Positions 16,965 through 25,911 of a DNA stretch of 64,000 bases are shown in pieces. The translations under genes and the position numbers were made by a program. The notes below the pieces were generated by a model that saw only the letters and a program-made list of their open reading frames with translations, was not told where the DNA came from and made no database searches. The first letter of the stretch is position 1; each line of letters starts with the position of its first letter. The DNA comes from Microbacteriaceae bacterium PS02344 (GTDB lineage: Bacteria > Actinomycetota > Actinomycetes > Actinomycetales > Microbacteriaceae). The stretch is from NCBI GenBank assembly GCA_029959905.1, contig JASCNZ010000002.1, positions 124,001 to 188,000 of the forward strand, written 5' to 3'.

Positions 16965-17792
16965 ATGGCCAACTTCACCATCGCCGACCTCAAGGCGCTG
17001 CGTGAGCAGCTCGGAACGGGAATGGTCGACACCAAGAAGGCGCTCGAGGAGGCCGACGGCGACGTCGAGAAGGCCACCGAGATCCTGCGCCTCAAGGGTG
17101 CGAAGGGCAACGCCAAGCGCGCTGACCGCTCGACCAGCGAGGGACTCGTCGTCGCTCGCGAGCAGGACGGCGCCGTGACGCTCGTCGAGCTCGCCTGCGA
17201 GACCGACTTCGTCGCGAAGAACGACCGCTTCATCGCGCTGGCCGACAAGGTCGCCGACGCGGTCGCGGCCGTCAAGGCCGACTCGGTCGAGGCCGCTCTG
17301 GCCGCTGATGTCTCGGGTCAGACCGTCGAGCAGCTGATCTCGGAGGAGGCGGCGATCATCGGCGAGAAGGTCGAGCTGCGTCGCGTCCGCACCGTGACCG
17401 GTGACGGCGTCGAGGTCTACCTGCACCGCACGAGCAAGGACCTGCCCCCGCAGATCGGCGTCGTCGTCGCCTACACCGGTGACGACGCGGCGACCGCTCG
17501 CAGCATCGCCCAGCACATCTCGTTCGCGAACCCGTCGTACCTGTCCCGCGAGGACGTCCCGGCGGCCGCGGTCGAGAAGGAGCGCGAGATCGTCACCGAG
17601 ATCTCGCGCAACGAGGGCAAGCCGGAGGCGGCTCTGCCGAAGATCGTCGAGGGCCGTGTCGCCGCGTTCATCAAGCAGGTCGCCCTGCTCGAGCAGGACT
17701 ACGCGAAGGACAACAAGCTCTCCGTCGCCCAGGTCGCGAAGGACGCCGGCATCTCGGTGACCGACTTCGCGCGCTTCAAGGTCGGCGCGTAA
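16965..17792 (+). CDS. tsf: Elongation factor Ts
   Basis: 275-aa guanine nucleotide exchange factor for EF-Tu. The N-terminal UBA-like domain ([25 protein letters not shown]) and the TDFVAKND motif in [12 protein letters not shown] are intact. AAGGAG precedes the ATG. A strong hairpin follows the stop. Confidence 0.97.
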   Translation: MANFTIADLKALREQLGTGMVDTKKALEEADGDVEKATEILRLKGAKGNAKRADRSTSEGLVVAREQDGAVTLVELACETDFVAKNDRFIALADKVADAVAAVKADSVEAALAADVSGQTVEQLISEEAAIIGEKVELRRVRTVTGDGVEVYLHRTSKDLPPQIGVVVAYTGDDAATARSIAQHISFANPSYLSREDVPAAAVEKEREIVTEISRNEGKPEAALPKIVEGRVAAFIKQVALLEQDYAKDNKLSVAQVAKDAGISVTDFARFKVGA

Positions 17793-17799
17793 CACCGTC

Positions 17800-17833
17800 G
17801 AAGGGGTTCGGATCGCGAGATCCGAACCCCTTC
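17800..17833 (+). terminator. Intrinsic terminator after tsf
   Basis: GAAGGGGTTCGGATC, loop GCGA, and its exact complement form a 15-bp stem starting 8 bp after the tsf stop, followed by TTC. The T-tract is weak. It separates rpsB-tsf from pyrH. Confidence 0.8.
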
Positions 17834-17882
17834 TTCATGCCCACGAGGCACTATCTTGAATCGGGATGAGAGGACACCACCC

Positions 17883-18599
17883 ATGACCGAACGCACCGGA
17901 CGCCGACGCGTCCTGCTCAAGCTCTCCGGCGAGGCATTCGGCGCTGGCCAGCTCGGCGTCAACCCCGACGTCGTCAGCCAGATCGCTCGGGACATCGCCG
18001 CGGCGGTCGACGAGGTGGAGGTCGCCATCGTCGTCGGCGGCGGCAACTTCTTCCGCGGAGCCGAGCTCAGCCAGCGCGGCATGGACCGCGGTCGCGCCGA
18101 CTACATGGGCATGCTCGGCACGGTCATGAACGCCCTCGCCCTGCAGGACTTCCTCGAGCAGGCGGGCGCCGCTACGCGCGTGCAGTCGGCGATCTCGATG
18201 ACGCAGGTCGCCGAGCCGTACATCCCCCGCCGTGCGGAGCGTCACCTGGAGAAGGGGCGCGTCGTCATCTTCGGCGCCGGCGCGGGCCTGCCGTACTTCT
18301 CGACGGACACCGTCGCGGCGCAGCGCGCGCTCGAGATCGGCGCCCAGGAGGTCTTGGTGGCCAAGAACGGTGTGGACGCCATCTACACCGCCGACCCCAA
18401 CAAGCACGCCGATGCGGAGCGCATCGAGCGCGTCACCTACAGCGACGCGCTCCAGCGCGGGCTCAAGGTCGTCGACTCGACCGCGTTCAGCCTCTGCATG
18501 GACAACGACATGCACATGCGCGTGTTCGGCATGGAGCCTGCGGGAAACGTCACCCGTGCCCTCCGCGGCGAGCCCATCGGCACGCTCGTCACGACCTGA
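17883..18599 (+). CDS. pyrH: UMP kinase
   Basis: 238-aa amino-acid-kinase-fold enzyme making UDP from UMP. Key strings are [34 protein letters not shown] and [13 protein letters not shown]. The ATG was chosen because AGAGGA precedes it; an in-frame TTG 27 nt upstream is less likely. A TATCTT hexamer about 30 nt upstream may be its -10. Confidence 0.96.
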   Translation: MTERTGRRRVLLKLSGEAFGAGQLGVNPDVVSQIARDIAAAVDEVEVAIVVGGGNFFRGAELSQRGMDRGRADYMGMLGTVMNALALQDFLEQAGAATRVQSAISMTQVAEPYIPRRAERHLEKGRVVIFGAGAGLPYFSTDTVAAQRALEIGAQEVLVAKNGVDAIYTADPNKHADAERIERVTYSDALQRGLKVVDSTAFSLCMDNDMHMRVFGMEPAGNVTRALRGEPIGTLVTT

Positions 18600-18667
18600 G
18601 CGCGGTGCGCGGCTCATCGCCTGTCGCCCGATAGAATTCACAGAACACCCCGACGATAGGAGTCACC

Positions 18668-19222
18668 GTGATCGCGGACGTCCTCGCTGAAACCACCACC
18701 CGCATGAACCGGGCGGTCGAAGCTGCCAAGGAGGACTTCTCCACGGTGCGCACGGGTCGCGCCAACCCGCAGATGTTCCAGAAGGTGCTCGTGGACTACT
18801 ACGGCACGCCGACGCCGATCGCGCAGCTCGCATCGCTCGCCAACCAGGAGGCGCGTACGCTCATCATCACGCCGTACGACAAGTCGGCGCTGAAGGCGAT
18901 CGAGCAGGCCATCCGCGACATGCCGAACCTGGGGGCCAATCCCACCAACGACGGCAACCTCGTGCGCGTGACGATGCCGGAGCTGACGGCCGACCGGCGC
19001 AAGGAGTACGTGAAGCTCGTCAAGACCAAGGCGGAAGACGCGAAGGTGCACGTGCGCGGCATCCGTCGCAAGGCGAAGGACGACCTCGACGCGTTGAAGA
19101 GCGAGATCGGCGAGGACGAGATCGCCCGCGGAGAGAAGGAGCTCGATGCGCTGACCCGTCAGCACGTCGACCTCATCGACGACGCGCTCAAGCGCAAAGA
19201 GGCAGAGCTCCTCGAGGTGTGA
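18668..19222 (+). CDS. frr: Ribosome recycling factor
   Basis: 184-aa factor that splits post-termination ribosomes with EF-G. It begins [33 protein letters not shown]-like sequence (residues 1-33) and has the typical PPLTxERRxxL equivalent in [20 protein letters not shown] start after GATAGGAGTCACC. TAGAAT about 30 nt upstream is a likely -10. Confidence 0.97.
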   Translation: MIADVLAETTTRMNRAVEAAKEDFSTVRTGRANPQMFQKVLVDYYGTPTPIAQLASLANQEARTLIITPYDKSALKAIEQAIRDMPNLGANPTNDGNLVRVTMPELTADRRKEYVKLVKTKAEDAKVHVRGIRRKAKDDLDALKSEIGEDEIARGEKELDALTRQHVDLIDDALKRKEAELLEV

Positions 19223-19228
19223 GGACGG

Positions 19229-20365
19229 ATGTCTGACTCCCGGGATGCTGAGGACGGCGCGTCGATGACGCGTCGCGAGGCACGGGTGAACCCTGCGGCC
19301 GACGCCGCCGTGCCCCTCGCTGATGCGGCGTTCCCGGGGTTCGACGCGACGTCGGTCCCCCCGCGCCCTCCACTGCCGTCGGAGGCGGCAGCGGGCACGG
19401 CTCCGGAGCTGTCCACAGCTGATCACAACGCCATCCGCGAGCAGTGGCGGGCGGCGCGCGACGAATTCGGCACGCACGTCTCCCATGCCCGGGACCAACT
19501 CGACCAGGCGAACGAGCGCATCAAGCAGCGCACGGGACGCGACCTCATCCTGGCGATCGTCATCGGACTCGCGTTCGGCGGTGCGCTGCTCGCCTCGCTG
19601 CTCTTCGTCAAGATCCTGTTCGTGCCGTTCGCTCTCGCCGCCGCCCTCCTCGGCGTCTGGGAGTTGACGCGCGCCCTGCGGTCCTCCGGCCGACGGGTGG
19701 ACGTCGCGCCCCAGTTGGCCGCGGCGAGCCTGCTCGTGCTCGCGGCGTACTTCGCCGAGCTGTGGCTGTACTGGGTCGCTCTGTTCCTCGCGGTCGCGTT
19801 CGTGATCGTCTGGCGCCTGATCGCCCAGATGGCCGCGCGGGACGGGCGCACGTACGGCGACGTTCTCGCGGATGCCGTCATCGGCGGCTTCGTGCAGGTC
19901 TACGTGCCCTTCCTGGCGGGCATCGCTCTCATCCTGCTCGACCAGGAGGGTGGACAGTGGTGGGTGCTCTCCTTCATCGCCATCGCGGTCGCTGCGGACA
20001 CGGGCGCCTACGCCGCCGGCCTCGCGTTCGGGCGGCATCCGATGGCCCCTCGGATCAGCCCGAAGAAGACCTGGGAGGGCTTCGGGGGTGCGGTCGTCGC
20101 CTCGATCGGAGCCGGGGTGCTCCTCGCCCTCTATCTGCTCGAACTGCCGTGGTGGGGCGGAGTGATCCTCGGCGCCGCGGTTCTCGTGTCGGCGACACTG
20201 GGCGACCTCGGCGAGTCGATGCTCAAGCGCGACATCGGCATCAAGGACATGAGCTCCTGGCTGCCGGGCCACGGAGGCCTTCTCGATCGCCTCGACAGCA
20301 TCCTGCTTTCGACGGTCCCGGCCCTCGGCCTCTACTTCCTCCTCTCTCCCTGGGTGGTGCTGTGA
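19229..20365 (+). CDS. cdsA: Phosphatidate cytidylyltransferase (CDP-diglyceride synthase)
   Basis: 378-aa membrane enzyme making CDP-diacylglycerol from phosphatidic acid and CTP. The family signature is complete near the end: SATLGDLGESMLKRDIGIKD followed by LPGHGGLLDRLDS. About eight hydrophobic segments start at residue 108. The first 100 residues form a polar, partly helical cytoplasmic extension not found in the E. coli enzyme but common in actinobacteria. The stop overlaps the next ATG by one base. Confidence 0.95.
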   Translation: MSDSRDAEDGASMTRREARVNPAADAAVPLADAAFPGFDATSVPPRPPLPSEAAAGTAPELSTADHNAIREQWRAARDEFGTHVSHARDQLDQANERIKQRTGRDLILAIVIGLAFGGALLASLLFVKILFVPFALAAALLGVWELTRALRSSGRRVDVAPQLAAASLLVLAAYFAELWLYWVALFLAVAFVIVWRLIAQMAARDGRTYGDVLADAVIGGFVQVYVPFLAGIALILLDQEGGQWWVLSFIAIAVAADTGAYAAGLAFGRHPMAPRISPKKTWEGFGGAVVASIGAGVLLALYLLELPWWGGVILGAAVLVSATLGDLGESMLKRDIGIKDMSSWLPGHGGLLDRLDSILLSTVPALGLYFLLSPWVVL

Positions 20366-20940
20366 TGACAGAGACGACGACCGACGCCCCTGCTGCGGAA
20401 GCCGCCCCCGCCTTCCCCGTGACGACCGGCCGCACGTTGGGGTATCACCGCGGAGCCGTCGACGCGTTCCTCGCATCGGCGCGCGAGACCTTCGAGCACG
20501 GCGGTGAGCTCGCTGCGGACGACATCCGAATCGCATCGTTCCCGCTCACCAAGGGCGGGTATGTCGTACGCGACGTCGATGCCGCACTCGCGCGGGTGGA
20601 AGACGCCTTCGCGGCTCGGGAGCGCGACCGCGCGGTCCGCGCCGGCGGCGCCGCGGCGTGGGTGGAGCGCGCACGTGACGAGGCGCAGGTCATCCTCGAT
20701 CACCTGGCGCGTGCCCGTCGACGCAAGTTCGCGCGCACCGGCATCCTCACTTTCGGCTACCGCGTCGACGAGGTCGACCACGTCGCATCCCGTATCGTGC
20801 GCTACCTGCGTGATGGCGAGCAGCTCTCGGCGGAGCAGCTGCGGTCCGCCGCGTTCCGCATGCAGCGCGGTGGCTACCGCGAGGAGCAGGTGGATGCCCT
20901 GCTGGATGCCACCGTCGACGTGATCCTCGCGGTGCGATGA
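20365..20940 (+). CDS. DivIVA-domain protein with internal duplication
   Basis: 191 aa. Two copies of a DivIVA-like N-terminal motif are visible: GYHRGAVDAFLASARETFE with FPLTKGGYVVRDVDAAL (about residues 24-75), and GYRVDEVDHVASRIVRYL with FRMQRGGYREEQVDALLD (about residues 125-187). Classical DivIVA has one such motif and a long C-terminal coiled coil, which is missing here. A role in membrane-curvature or division-site targeting is possible but unproven. Translationally coupled to cdsA (TGATG). Confidence 0.8.
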   Translation: MTETTTDAPAAEAAPAFPVTTGRTLGYHRGAVDAFLASARETFEHGGELAADDIRIASFPLTKGGYVVRDVDAALARVEDAFAARERDRAVRAGGAAAWVERARDEAQVILDHLARARRRKFARTGILTFGYRVDEVDHVASRIVRYLRDGEQLSAEQLRSAAFRMQRGGYREEQVDALLDATVDVILAVR

Positions 20941-20989
20941 CGTATTCCCACCCGGATCTCAGCCACGCCCGCGTAAAGTGGAGGGCATC

Positions 20990-21691
20990 GTGAACACCCG
21001 TAACGACATCGACTCCGCACGCCCCGACGCTTCGCCGGTCCCCGCAGCGACGGCGACGTCTGCGCGCCGCGGCGCGCCGCGCTGGTCTCGTCGTCGGGGC
21101 GTCGCGTCGATCTTCGCGTCGGTGGCCGTCGTGGGTCTGGCCGCTGCCATCCTCGCGCCGGCGGGGATCGCGTTGGCCGATCCGCCTGACGAGGAAGTAC
21201 CGGACTCGCTCTACTCGGTGGCGCTCTCCGACACGCAGAACATCACGGTGAGTGGCGAGGGTGCCGAGATCGCGGCGACCACTCGGGGCTCGTTCGAGGT
21301 CTACGTGACTCCGAAGCCGACGCCCACCCCGACCCCCGAGCCGGCGGCAGAGACTTCCGAGCCGAAGTCCAACGGTGCCCGTCCCGCCCCGTCGCCGCTG
21401 TACTACACCGGCGGCGGCGCTCCGGCCGAGTGGATGGCAGCGGCCGGCATCGCCGAGTCCGACTGGGGATACGTCGACTACATCGTCTCTCGTGAGAGCG
21501 GCTGGAACCCGAACGCGACGAACAAATCCTCCGGAGCGTGCGGTCTGGTCCAGGCGCTTCCCTGCAGCAAAGTCCCGGGGAACGGTTACGACCCGGTCGA
21601 CAACCTGCGGTGGGCGACCGGATACGCCGTCGGACGTTACGGAAGCTGGGCGGGAGCGCACAGCTTCTGGGTGAACAACCACTGGTGGTGA
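20990..21691 (+). CDS. Exported transglycosylase-like protein
   Basis: 233 aa. A signal peptide is evident: Arg-rich region then a hydrophobic stretch near residues 38-62 ending AGIALADPP. A Pro/Thr-rich linker (KPTPTPTPEP) follows. The C-terminal domain (EWMAAAGIAESDWGYVDYIVSRESGWNP, then GLVQALPCSK) resembles the lysozyme-like aggregation-promoting-factor/SLT group, with Glu of SRESGWNP as the likely catalytic acid. GGAGGG precedes the GTG start. Confidence 0.8.
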   Translation: MNTRNDIDSARPDASPVPAATATSARRGAPRWSRRRGVASIFASVAVVGLAAAILAPAGIALADPPDEEVPDSLYSVALSDTQNITVSGEGAEIAATTRGSFEVYVTPKPTPTPTPEPAAETSEPKSNGARPAPSPLYYTGGGAPAEWMAAAGIAESDWGYVDYIVSRESGWNPNATNKSSGACGLVQALPCSKVPGNGYDPVDNLRWATGYAVGRYGSWAGAHSFWVNNHWW

Positions 21692-21700
21692 GCGAGCACG

Positions 21701-21988
21701 ATGCCGCGCTCCCGCAGGCGTCCTCCGGCACGCCCTGACGCTGACGACTCGTTCGAACGCCTTCTGGCGGGGTGGAAGCGCACCGAGACGAGGCGTGGAT
21801 CCGACTGGACCGTGCAGCCGGTCTCTGCGCCACAGGCGCAGAAGGAGTACGTCTGCCCCGGATGCGGACGGAGCATCGCGGTCGGCACCGCGCATCTCGT
21901 CGCGTGGCGAGCCGACGGGGTACTCGGCGATGCGGCGGATCTCGCGGCGCGACGACATTGGCACACGCACTGCTGGAGGATGGCATGA
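21701..21988 (+). CDS. Small conserved protein with Cys/His cluster
   Basis: 95 aa, very basic N-terminus (MPRSRRRPPARP). The C-terminal half holds CPGCGRSI and HWHTHCW, spaced like a small zinc-binding site. Function not known. It starts 9 bp after the transglycosylase-like gene and overlaps the following hydrolase by 4 bp (ATGA), so the three are probably one transcript. Confidence 0.72.
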   Translation: MPRSRRRPPARPDADDSFERLLAGWKRTETRRGSDWTVQPVSAPQAQKEYVCPGCGRSIAVGTAHLVAWRADGVLGDAADLAARRHWHTHCWRMA

Positions 21989-22710
21989 CGACGCTCGAGA
22001 TTCGCGGACCACTGGAACTCCCGGCCCGGCGGGAGGACATCGAACTGCGCACGGCGGACGATCTGACGCTCGTGGGGGAGTTGGCGCTCCCGGAATCGGG
22101 GGATCCGGTCGCCACCCTGGTGACGTTGCACCCGCTTCCGACGGCTGGCGGATTCATGGATTCGCACATTCTGCGGAAGGCGGCGGCGCGGCTCCCCGCG
22201 CTCGCGAACCTCGCCGTGCTGCGGTTCAATACTCGGGGAACGACCTCGCCGCGCGGCACGAGCGAGGGGGCGTTCGACGGAGGAGCCGCCGAGCAGTTCG
22301 ACGTGGCCGCCGCGATGGCGCTCGTGCAGGAACGCCGGCTCCCGCGTCCCTGGCTGGTGGGCTGGTCGTTCGGCACGGAGCTCGCCCTCAAGTACGGGCG
22401 CGACCACGCGATCGAGGGGATCATCCTGCTCTCGCCGCCGCTGCATCGGGCGACCGACGACGAGGTCGCGGCCTGGGCGTCGACCGACCGTGAAGTCGTC
22501 GTGCTGGTACCCGAACTCGACGACTACCTGCGCCCGGACGAGGCGCGAGAGCGGTTCGCATCCATCCCGCACGCCCACCTCATCGCCGTCGAGGGGGGCA
22601 AGCACCTCTGGGTGGGGGAGTCGCAGACCCGGCGGGTGCTGACCGAGATCGTCGCCGCCGTGAATCCCGACGCCCTGCCGCTCCCGACGGAGTGGTCCGA
22701 GCCCGTCTGA
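21985..22710 (+). CDS. Alpha/beta hydrolase
   Basis: 241 aa. The nucleophile elbow is GWSFGTELAL (Ser in G-x-S-x-G), with the oxyanion-side motif TLHPLPTAGG and the catalytic His in EGGKHLWVGE. The acid is probably Asp in ELDDYLRPDEA. Similar to the YcgC/CocE-like alpha/beta hydrolases used on small esters. The substrate is unknown. Confidence 0.83.
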   Translation: MTTLEIRGPLELPARREDIELRTADDLTLVGELALPESGDPVATLVTLHPLPTAGGFMDSHILRKAAARLPALANLAVLRFNTRGTTSPRGTSEGAFDGGAAEQFDVAAAMALVQERRLPRPWLVGWSFGTELALKYGRDHAIEGIILLSPPLHRATDDEVAAWASTDREVVVLVPELDDYLRPDEARERFASIPHAHLIAVEGGKHLWVGESQTRRVLTEIVAAVNPDALPLPTEWSEPV

Positions 22711-22714
22711 CCGC

Positions 22715-23776
22715 CTACAGCTCGTTCATGCGGGGGATGAGCACCTGCCGGTAGAGGATCAGGATGCTCGCGGCGACCGGGATCGCGATGAGGGCGCCGA
22801 GGAGTCCGAGCAGGCTTCCTCCGGCCAGAGCGGCGACGACCACCACCGCGCCGGGCACGGACACGGCGCGGCTCATGATGCGCGGGGAGATCACGTAGGC
22901 CTCGATCTGCATGTAGATGAGGTACCAGATGCCGGCGGCGATCGCGGTCTGGGGCGAGCCGAGTCCGGGGATCAGGCAGATGAGCACGATGATCGTCGAT
23001 CCCGTCAGGGTGCCCACCAGAGGAATGAGGGAGAAGAAGAAGGCGATGACCGCCAGGACGGCCGGGAAAGGCGCCTGGATGATGGAGAGGTAGATCGCGC
23101 TGAGGACGCCGTTGATGACGCCCAGCGAGACCTGGCCCATGACGTAGTAGCCCACCGAGTCGGTGATCTGGTCGGCGAGGTCGACGAAGCGGTCGCGCTT
23201 GGATGCGGGCGCGAGCTGGTAGACCGCGCGCTTGAGGGAGGGCGTCGAGGCGGTGAGATAGATGGTCAGGATGAGCACGATGAAAGCGCCGAAGAGGCCG
23301 GACAGCAGCGCACCGCTCGCGGTGATGACTCCTTGGCCGATGGTGCCGCCGATCTCGGCGAGGTTGGTGTCGAGCCAGTCGGCGATGTAGTCGAAGACGA
23401 GATCGACGCGGAGGTTGGGGAATGCGTCCTCCATCCACGCCATGGTGTCTTCGAGCAGCGTGCCTCGCTGCACGATCGCCGTGATCTCCGAGACCAGCTG
23501 CGAGATCTGGTTGACCAGGACGGGGATGACGATCAGCACGATCCCGCCGAAGATCGCCAGGACGCCGAGGATCGTCACGAGCACTGCGAGCCAGCGGGGG
23601 AGACGACGGCGCTCGAGGAAGGAGACCAGCGGATCGAGGCCGAGGCTCAGGAACAGTGCCGTTCCGACGTACAGCAGAACGGTGGAGAGACTCTCGAGAC
23701 TGCTGATGAGCAGGATGCCGAGGCCGACGCCGAGCGTCGCCACGAGGGCGGTGCGGAAGGGGTTGTGGATCTTCAT
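22715..23776 (-). CDS. AI-2E family transporter-like membrane protein
   Basis: 353-aa integral membrane protein of the AI-2E/TqsA/YdiK (UPF0118) family. About eight hydrophobic segments are visible, with the family strings FFFSLIPLVGTLTGS and IAIPVAASILILYRQVL near the C-terminus. The large loop after residue 80 is typical. Members export autoinducer-2 or act as ion antiporters; which applies here is unclear. AGGAG precedes the ATG. It converges on the hydrolase. Confidence 0.88.
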   Translation of the reverse strand: MKIHNPFRTALVATLGVGLGILLISSLESLSTVLLYVGTALFLSLGLDPLVSFLERRRLPRWLAVLVTILGVLAIFGGIVLIVIPVLVNQISQLVSEITAIVQRGTLLEDTMAWMEDAFPNLRVDLVFDYIADWLDTNLAEIGGTIGQGVITASGALLSGLFGAFIVLILTIYLTASTPSLKRAVYQLAPASKRDRFVDLADQITDSVGYYVMGQVSLGVINGVLSAIYLSIIQAPFPAVLAVIAFFFSLIPLVGTLTGSTIIVLICLIPGLGSPQTAIAAGIWYLIYMQIEAYVISPRIMSRAVSVPGAVVVVAALAGGSLLGLLGALIAIPVAASILILYRQVLIPRMNEL

Positions 23777-23952
23777 CGCTGCTCCTGCTCGGTGGACCAC
23801 GTCGACTCCGATGCTCCCACGGAGTGCGGTCCACGGCCGGTCGCCTCTCCGGTTCCCGGCGCTATGTGGGCAACACACAGGAGGTTTCGCTAACCTGGAA
23901 TGTCGAGTGTTGCGTCGCCGGCCGTCGTCTGCGATGCGTGAGGAGACTATTC

Positions 23953-25911
23953 GTGCGTTTCGTATGGGCCGTCGTGGCCTTCGTCCTGGCCGCGGTCCTG
24001 ATCGGTGCGGGCATCGCCCAGCGCACGATCTTCCTGGGCCCCTCGTCCGTGACGGAGCAGGTGCAGATCGAGGAACCCGCCCCCTACGTCATGATCGACG
24101 GCGACGTTCTGCGGGCTCACCCCGGTGCGCAGAAGCTGCTGATCGATGGAGACGGCGAGATCTTCGCCGCCTACGGTCGAGCCGCCGACATCGAGGCATG
24201 GCTCGGCGGCGCGGAGTACAACCGCGTCGGTGTCGACGACCAGGGTGACTTCGACGTCGAGCACGTGGCGGCGACCGACGAGGCGTCCGGCGACGAGGCG
24301 TCCGGGGACGAGGCATCCGGCGACGACGCCTCTCCCGGGGCCGGTCGCAACCCCGCCGGTTCCGACCTCTGGCTCGAGTCCTTCACCGACGCCGACGAGC
24401 TCGAGCTGAAGAACATGCAGCTGCCCGACGGGGTGAGCGTACTCGTGTCGTACGACGGCGCGAAGGACGCGCCGGACCAGATCGTCGCCTCGTGGCCGAT
24501 CGACAACTCCACTCCGTGGGCCGGACCGCTGCTCGTTGCAGGCGGGGCCGCCCTCCTCGCGGGACTCGTGCTCTACGTCCTGGCCATCCGGCACCAGCGT
24601 CGTGGGCGTGGACCACGCCGCAAGGGCCCCGGCCCGCTCCCCGTCACGCAGCCGATCGATGTGGCCGCTCTGCCGCCCGCCGAGCGCGAGGCCATCGAAC
24701 AGGCGCCCGCGAAGGGGCCCGACGGTGACCGAGGAGACGAGGGCGACAGCCGTGCCGACCGTCCGTCCGCCTCCGGCGAGTCCACCGGCTCCCCGGAGCG
24801 CCCCGATCAGGAGGGGAAGACCTCGATGCATGCACGTACTCCGCGACGTCGCCTCCGTTGGCTCGCCATCCCTGCCGTCGGACTGACCGCGATCCTCGCG
24901 ACAGGCTGCTCACCGGAGTCCTGGCCGCAGCTCGACGATCCGTCGGCGACGCCGTCCCCTACTCCGACGGTCATCGCTCCGGAGAATCAGAAGCCGCCGG
25001 CCGTGACCGAGTCGCAGGCCGAGCGCATCCTCGGAGAGGTCTCCAGCACGCTGTCCACAGCGGACACGGCGATGGACCTCGATCTCGCCAAGACCCGCCT
25101 CGACGGCCCGGCACTCGCAGCGCGCACCACCGAGTACGCGCTGCGCACCGCGCTTCCCGATACGCCGGCACCCGCTGCCATCCCGACCGATGACGTCGAG
25201 GTAGTGCTGCCCGAGGCGACAGACCGCTGGCCGCGCACGGCGTTGCTCCTGTCGAAGAGCGCCGACGACGACACGGTACCGCCCGTCATCCTCACGATGA
25301 CGCAGCAGGACCCGTGGTCGAACTACAAGGTGACGAACATCGCCGACATGTCGGCCGACGCGGTGTTCCCCGATGTCGCGGCTGCCTGGCTCGGAACCGC
25401 ATTGGTTCCGCAGGACTCGGCGTTCCTGAGCATCGCCCCGGCCGATCTCGCGGCAGCCTTCTCCGACGTGGTCGACACGGGAGAGCAGAGCGAGTCGTAT
25501 GGCATGTTCGACGATCTCTCCCATCGGCTCGCGAGCTCGATCGCGGAGAGCCGTCAGACCGTGGTCCAGACTCTGAGCGACAACGGGGCGGCCGAGACGT
25601 CGGAGGTGACATTCGACATGGCGCCGACCGATGATGCGCCCGTCTCGATGACCACCCTCGACAGCGGTGCGATCGTCGCGGTCACGGTGACCGACGCCGA
25701 GACGGTCAAGCCCACATCGAGCGACGCGGTCATCCGCTTCGGAGACAACGCACAGGCGAAGGCGCTGACCGGAGCCTCCGAATCCGCGAAGGGCGTCGTC
25801 ACGACGTACGAATTCCAGTTGTTCTTCGCCGTCCCCGCCCAGGGGTCGTCCGAGCAGATCAAGCTCCTGGCATCCCGTCAGGACCTCGTCTCCGTAGAGG
25901 TGATCCCGTGA
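23953..25911 (+). CDS. Large three-segment membrane protein, lipoprotein-like C-terminal part
   Basis: 652 aa; family not recognised. Residues 1-20 are a hydrophobic anchor, followed by an outside domain with an acidic DEASG repeat (about 109-127). A second membrane segment lies near 192-215, with the basic cytoplasmic string RHQRRGRGPRRKGPG after it. A third hydrophobic segment (about 302-318) ends in a lipobox-like ILATGC. The rest (about 330 residues) would be extracytoplasmic. AGGAG 7 nt upstream supports this GTG. An internal ATG at 24826 has its own excellent ribosome site. The next gene overlaps its stop by 4 bp. Confidence 0.75.
   Translation: MRFVWAVVAFVLAAVLIGAGIAQRTIFLGPSSVTEQVQIEEPAPYVMIDGDVLRAHPGAQKLLIDGDGEIFAAYGRAADIEAWLGGAEYNRVGVDDQGDFDVEHVAATDEASGDEASGDEASGDDASPGAGRNPAGSDLWLESFTDADELELKNMQLPDGVSVLVSYDGAKDAPDQIVASWPIDNSTPWAGPLLVAGGAALLAGLVLYVLAIRHQRRGRGPRRKGPGPLPVTQPIDVAALPPAEREAIEQAPAKGPDGDRGDEGDSRADRPSASGESTGSPERPDQEGKTSMHARTPRRRLRWLAIPAVGLTAILATGCSPESWPQLDDPSATPSPTPTVIAPENQKPPAVTESQAERILGEVSSTLSTADTAMDLDLAKTRLDGPALAARTTEYALRTALPDTPAPAAIPTDDVEVVLPEATDRWPRTALLLSKSADDDTVPPVILTMTQQDPWSNYKVTNIADMSADAVFPDVAAAWLGTALVPQDSAFLSIAPADLAAAFSDVVDTGEQSESYGMFDDLSHRLASSIAESRQTVVQTLSDNGAAETSEVTFDMAPTDDAPVSMTTLDSGAIVAVTVTDAETVKPTSSDAVIRFGDNAQAKALTGASESAKGVVTTYEFQLFFAVPAQGSSEQIKLLASRQDLVSVEVIP
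24277..24333 (+). repeat. 15-bp tandem repeat, 3.8 copies, coding
   Basis: Units GACGAGGCGTCCGGC, ...GGG, GACGAGGCATCCGGC and a partial GACGACGCCTCT encode DEASG DEASG DEASG DDAS. In-frame repeats of this kind vary in number by slippage. The encoded segment is an acidic flexible linker outside the membrane. Confidence 0.85.
24809..24816 (+). promoter_or_regulatory. Internal Shine-Dalgarno before in-frame ATG 24826
   Basis: AGGAGGGG lies 9 nt before an in-frame ATG that begins a complete lipoprotein-type signal (Arg-rich, hydrophobic, ILATGC). Translation from here would yield a 361-aa protein made only of the C-terminal part of the large membrane protein. Confidence 0.6.

Noticed and set aside
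24277-24333. Short tandem repeat as a CRISPR remnant
   Set aside because: Units are 15 bp, directly adjacent with no spacers, and translate as an in-frame peptide repeat.
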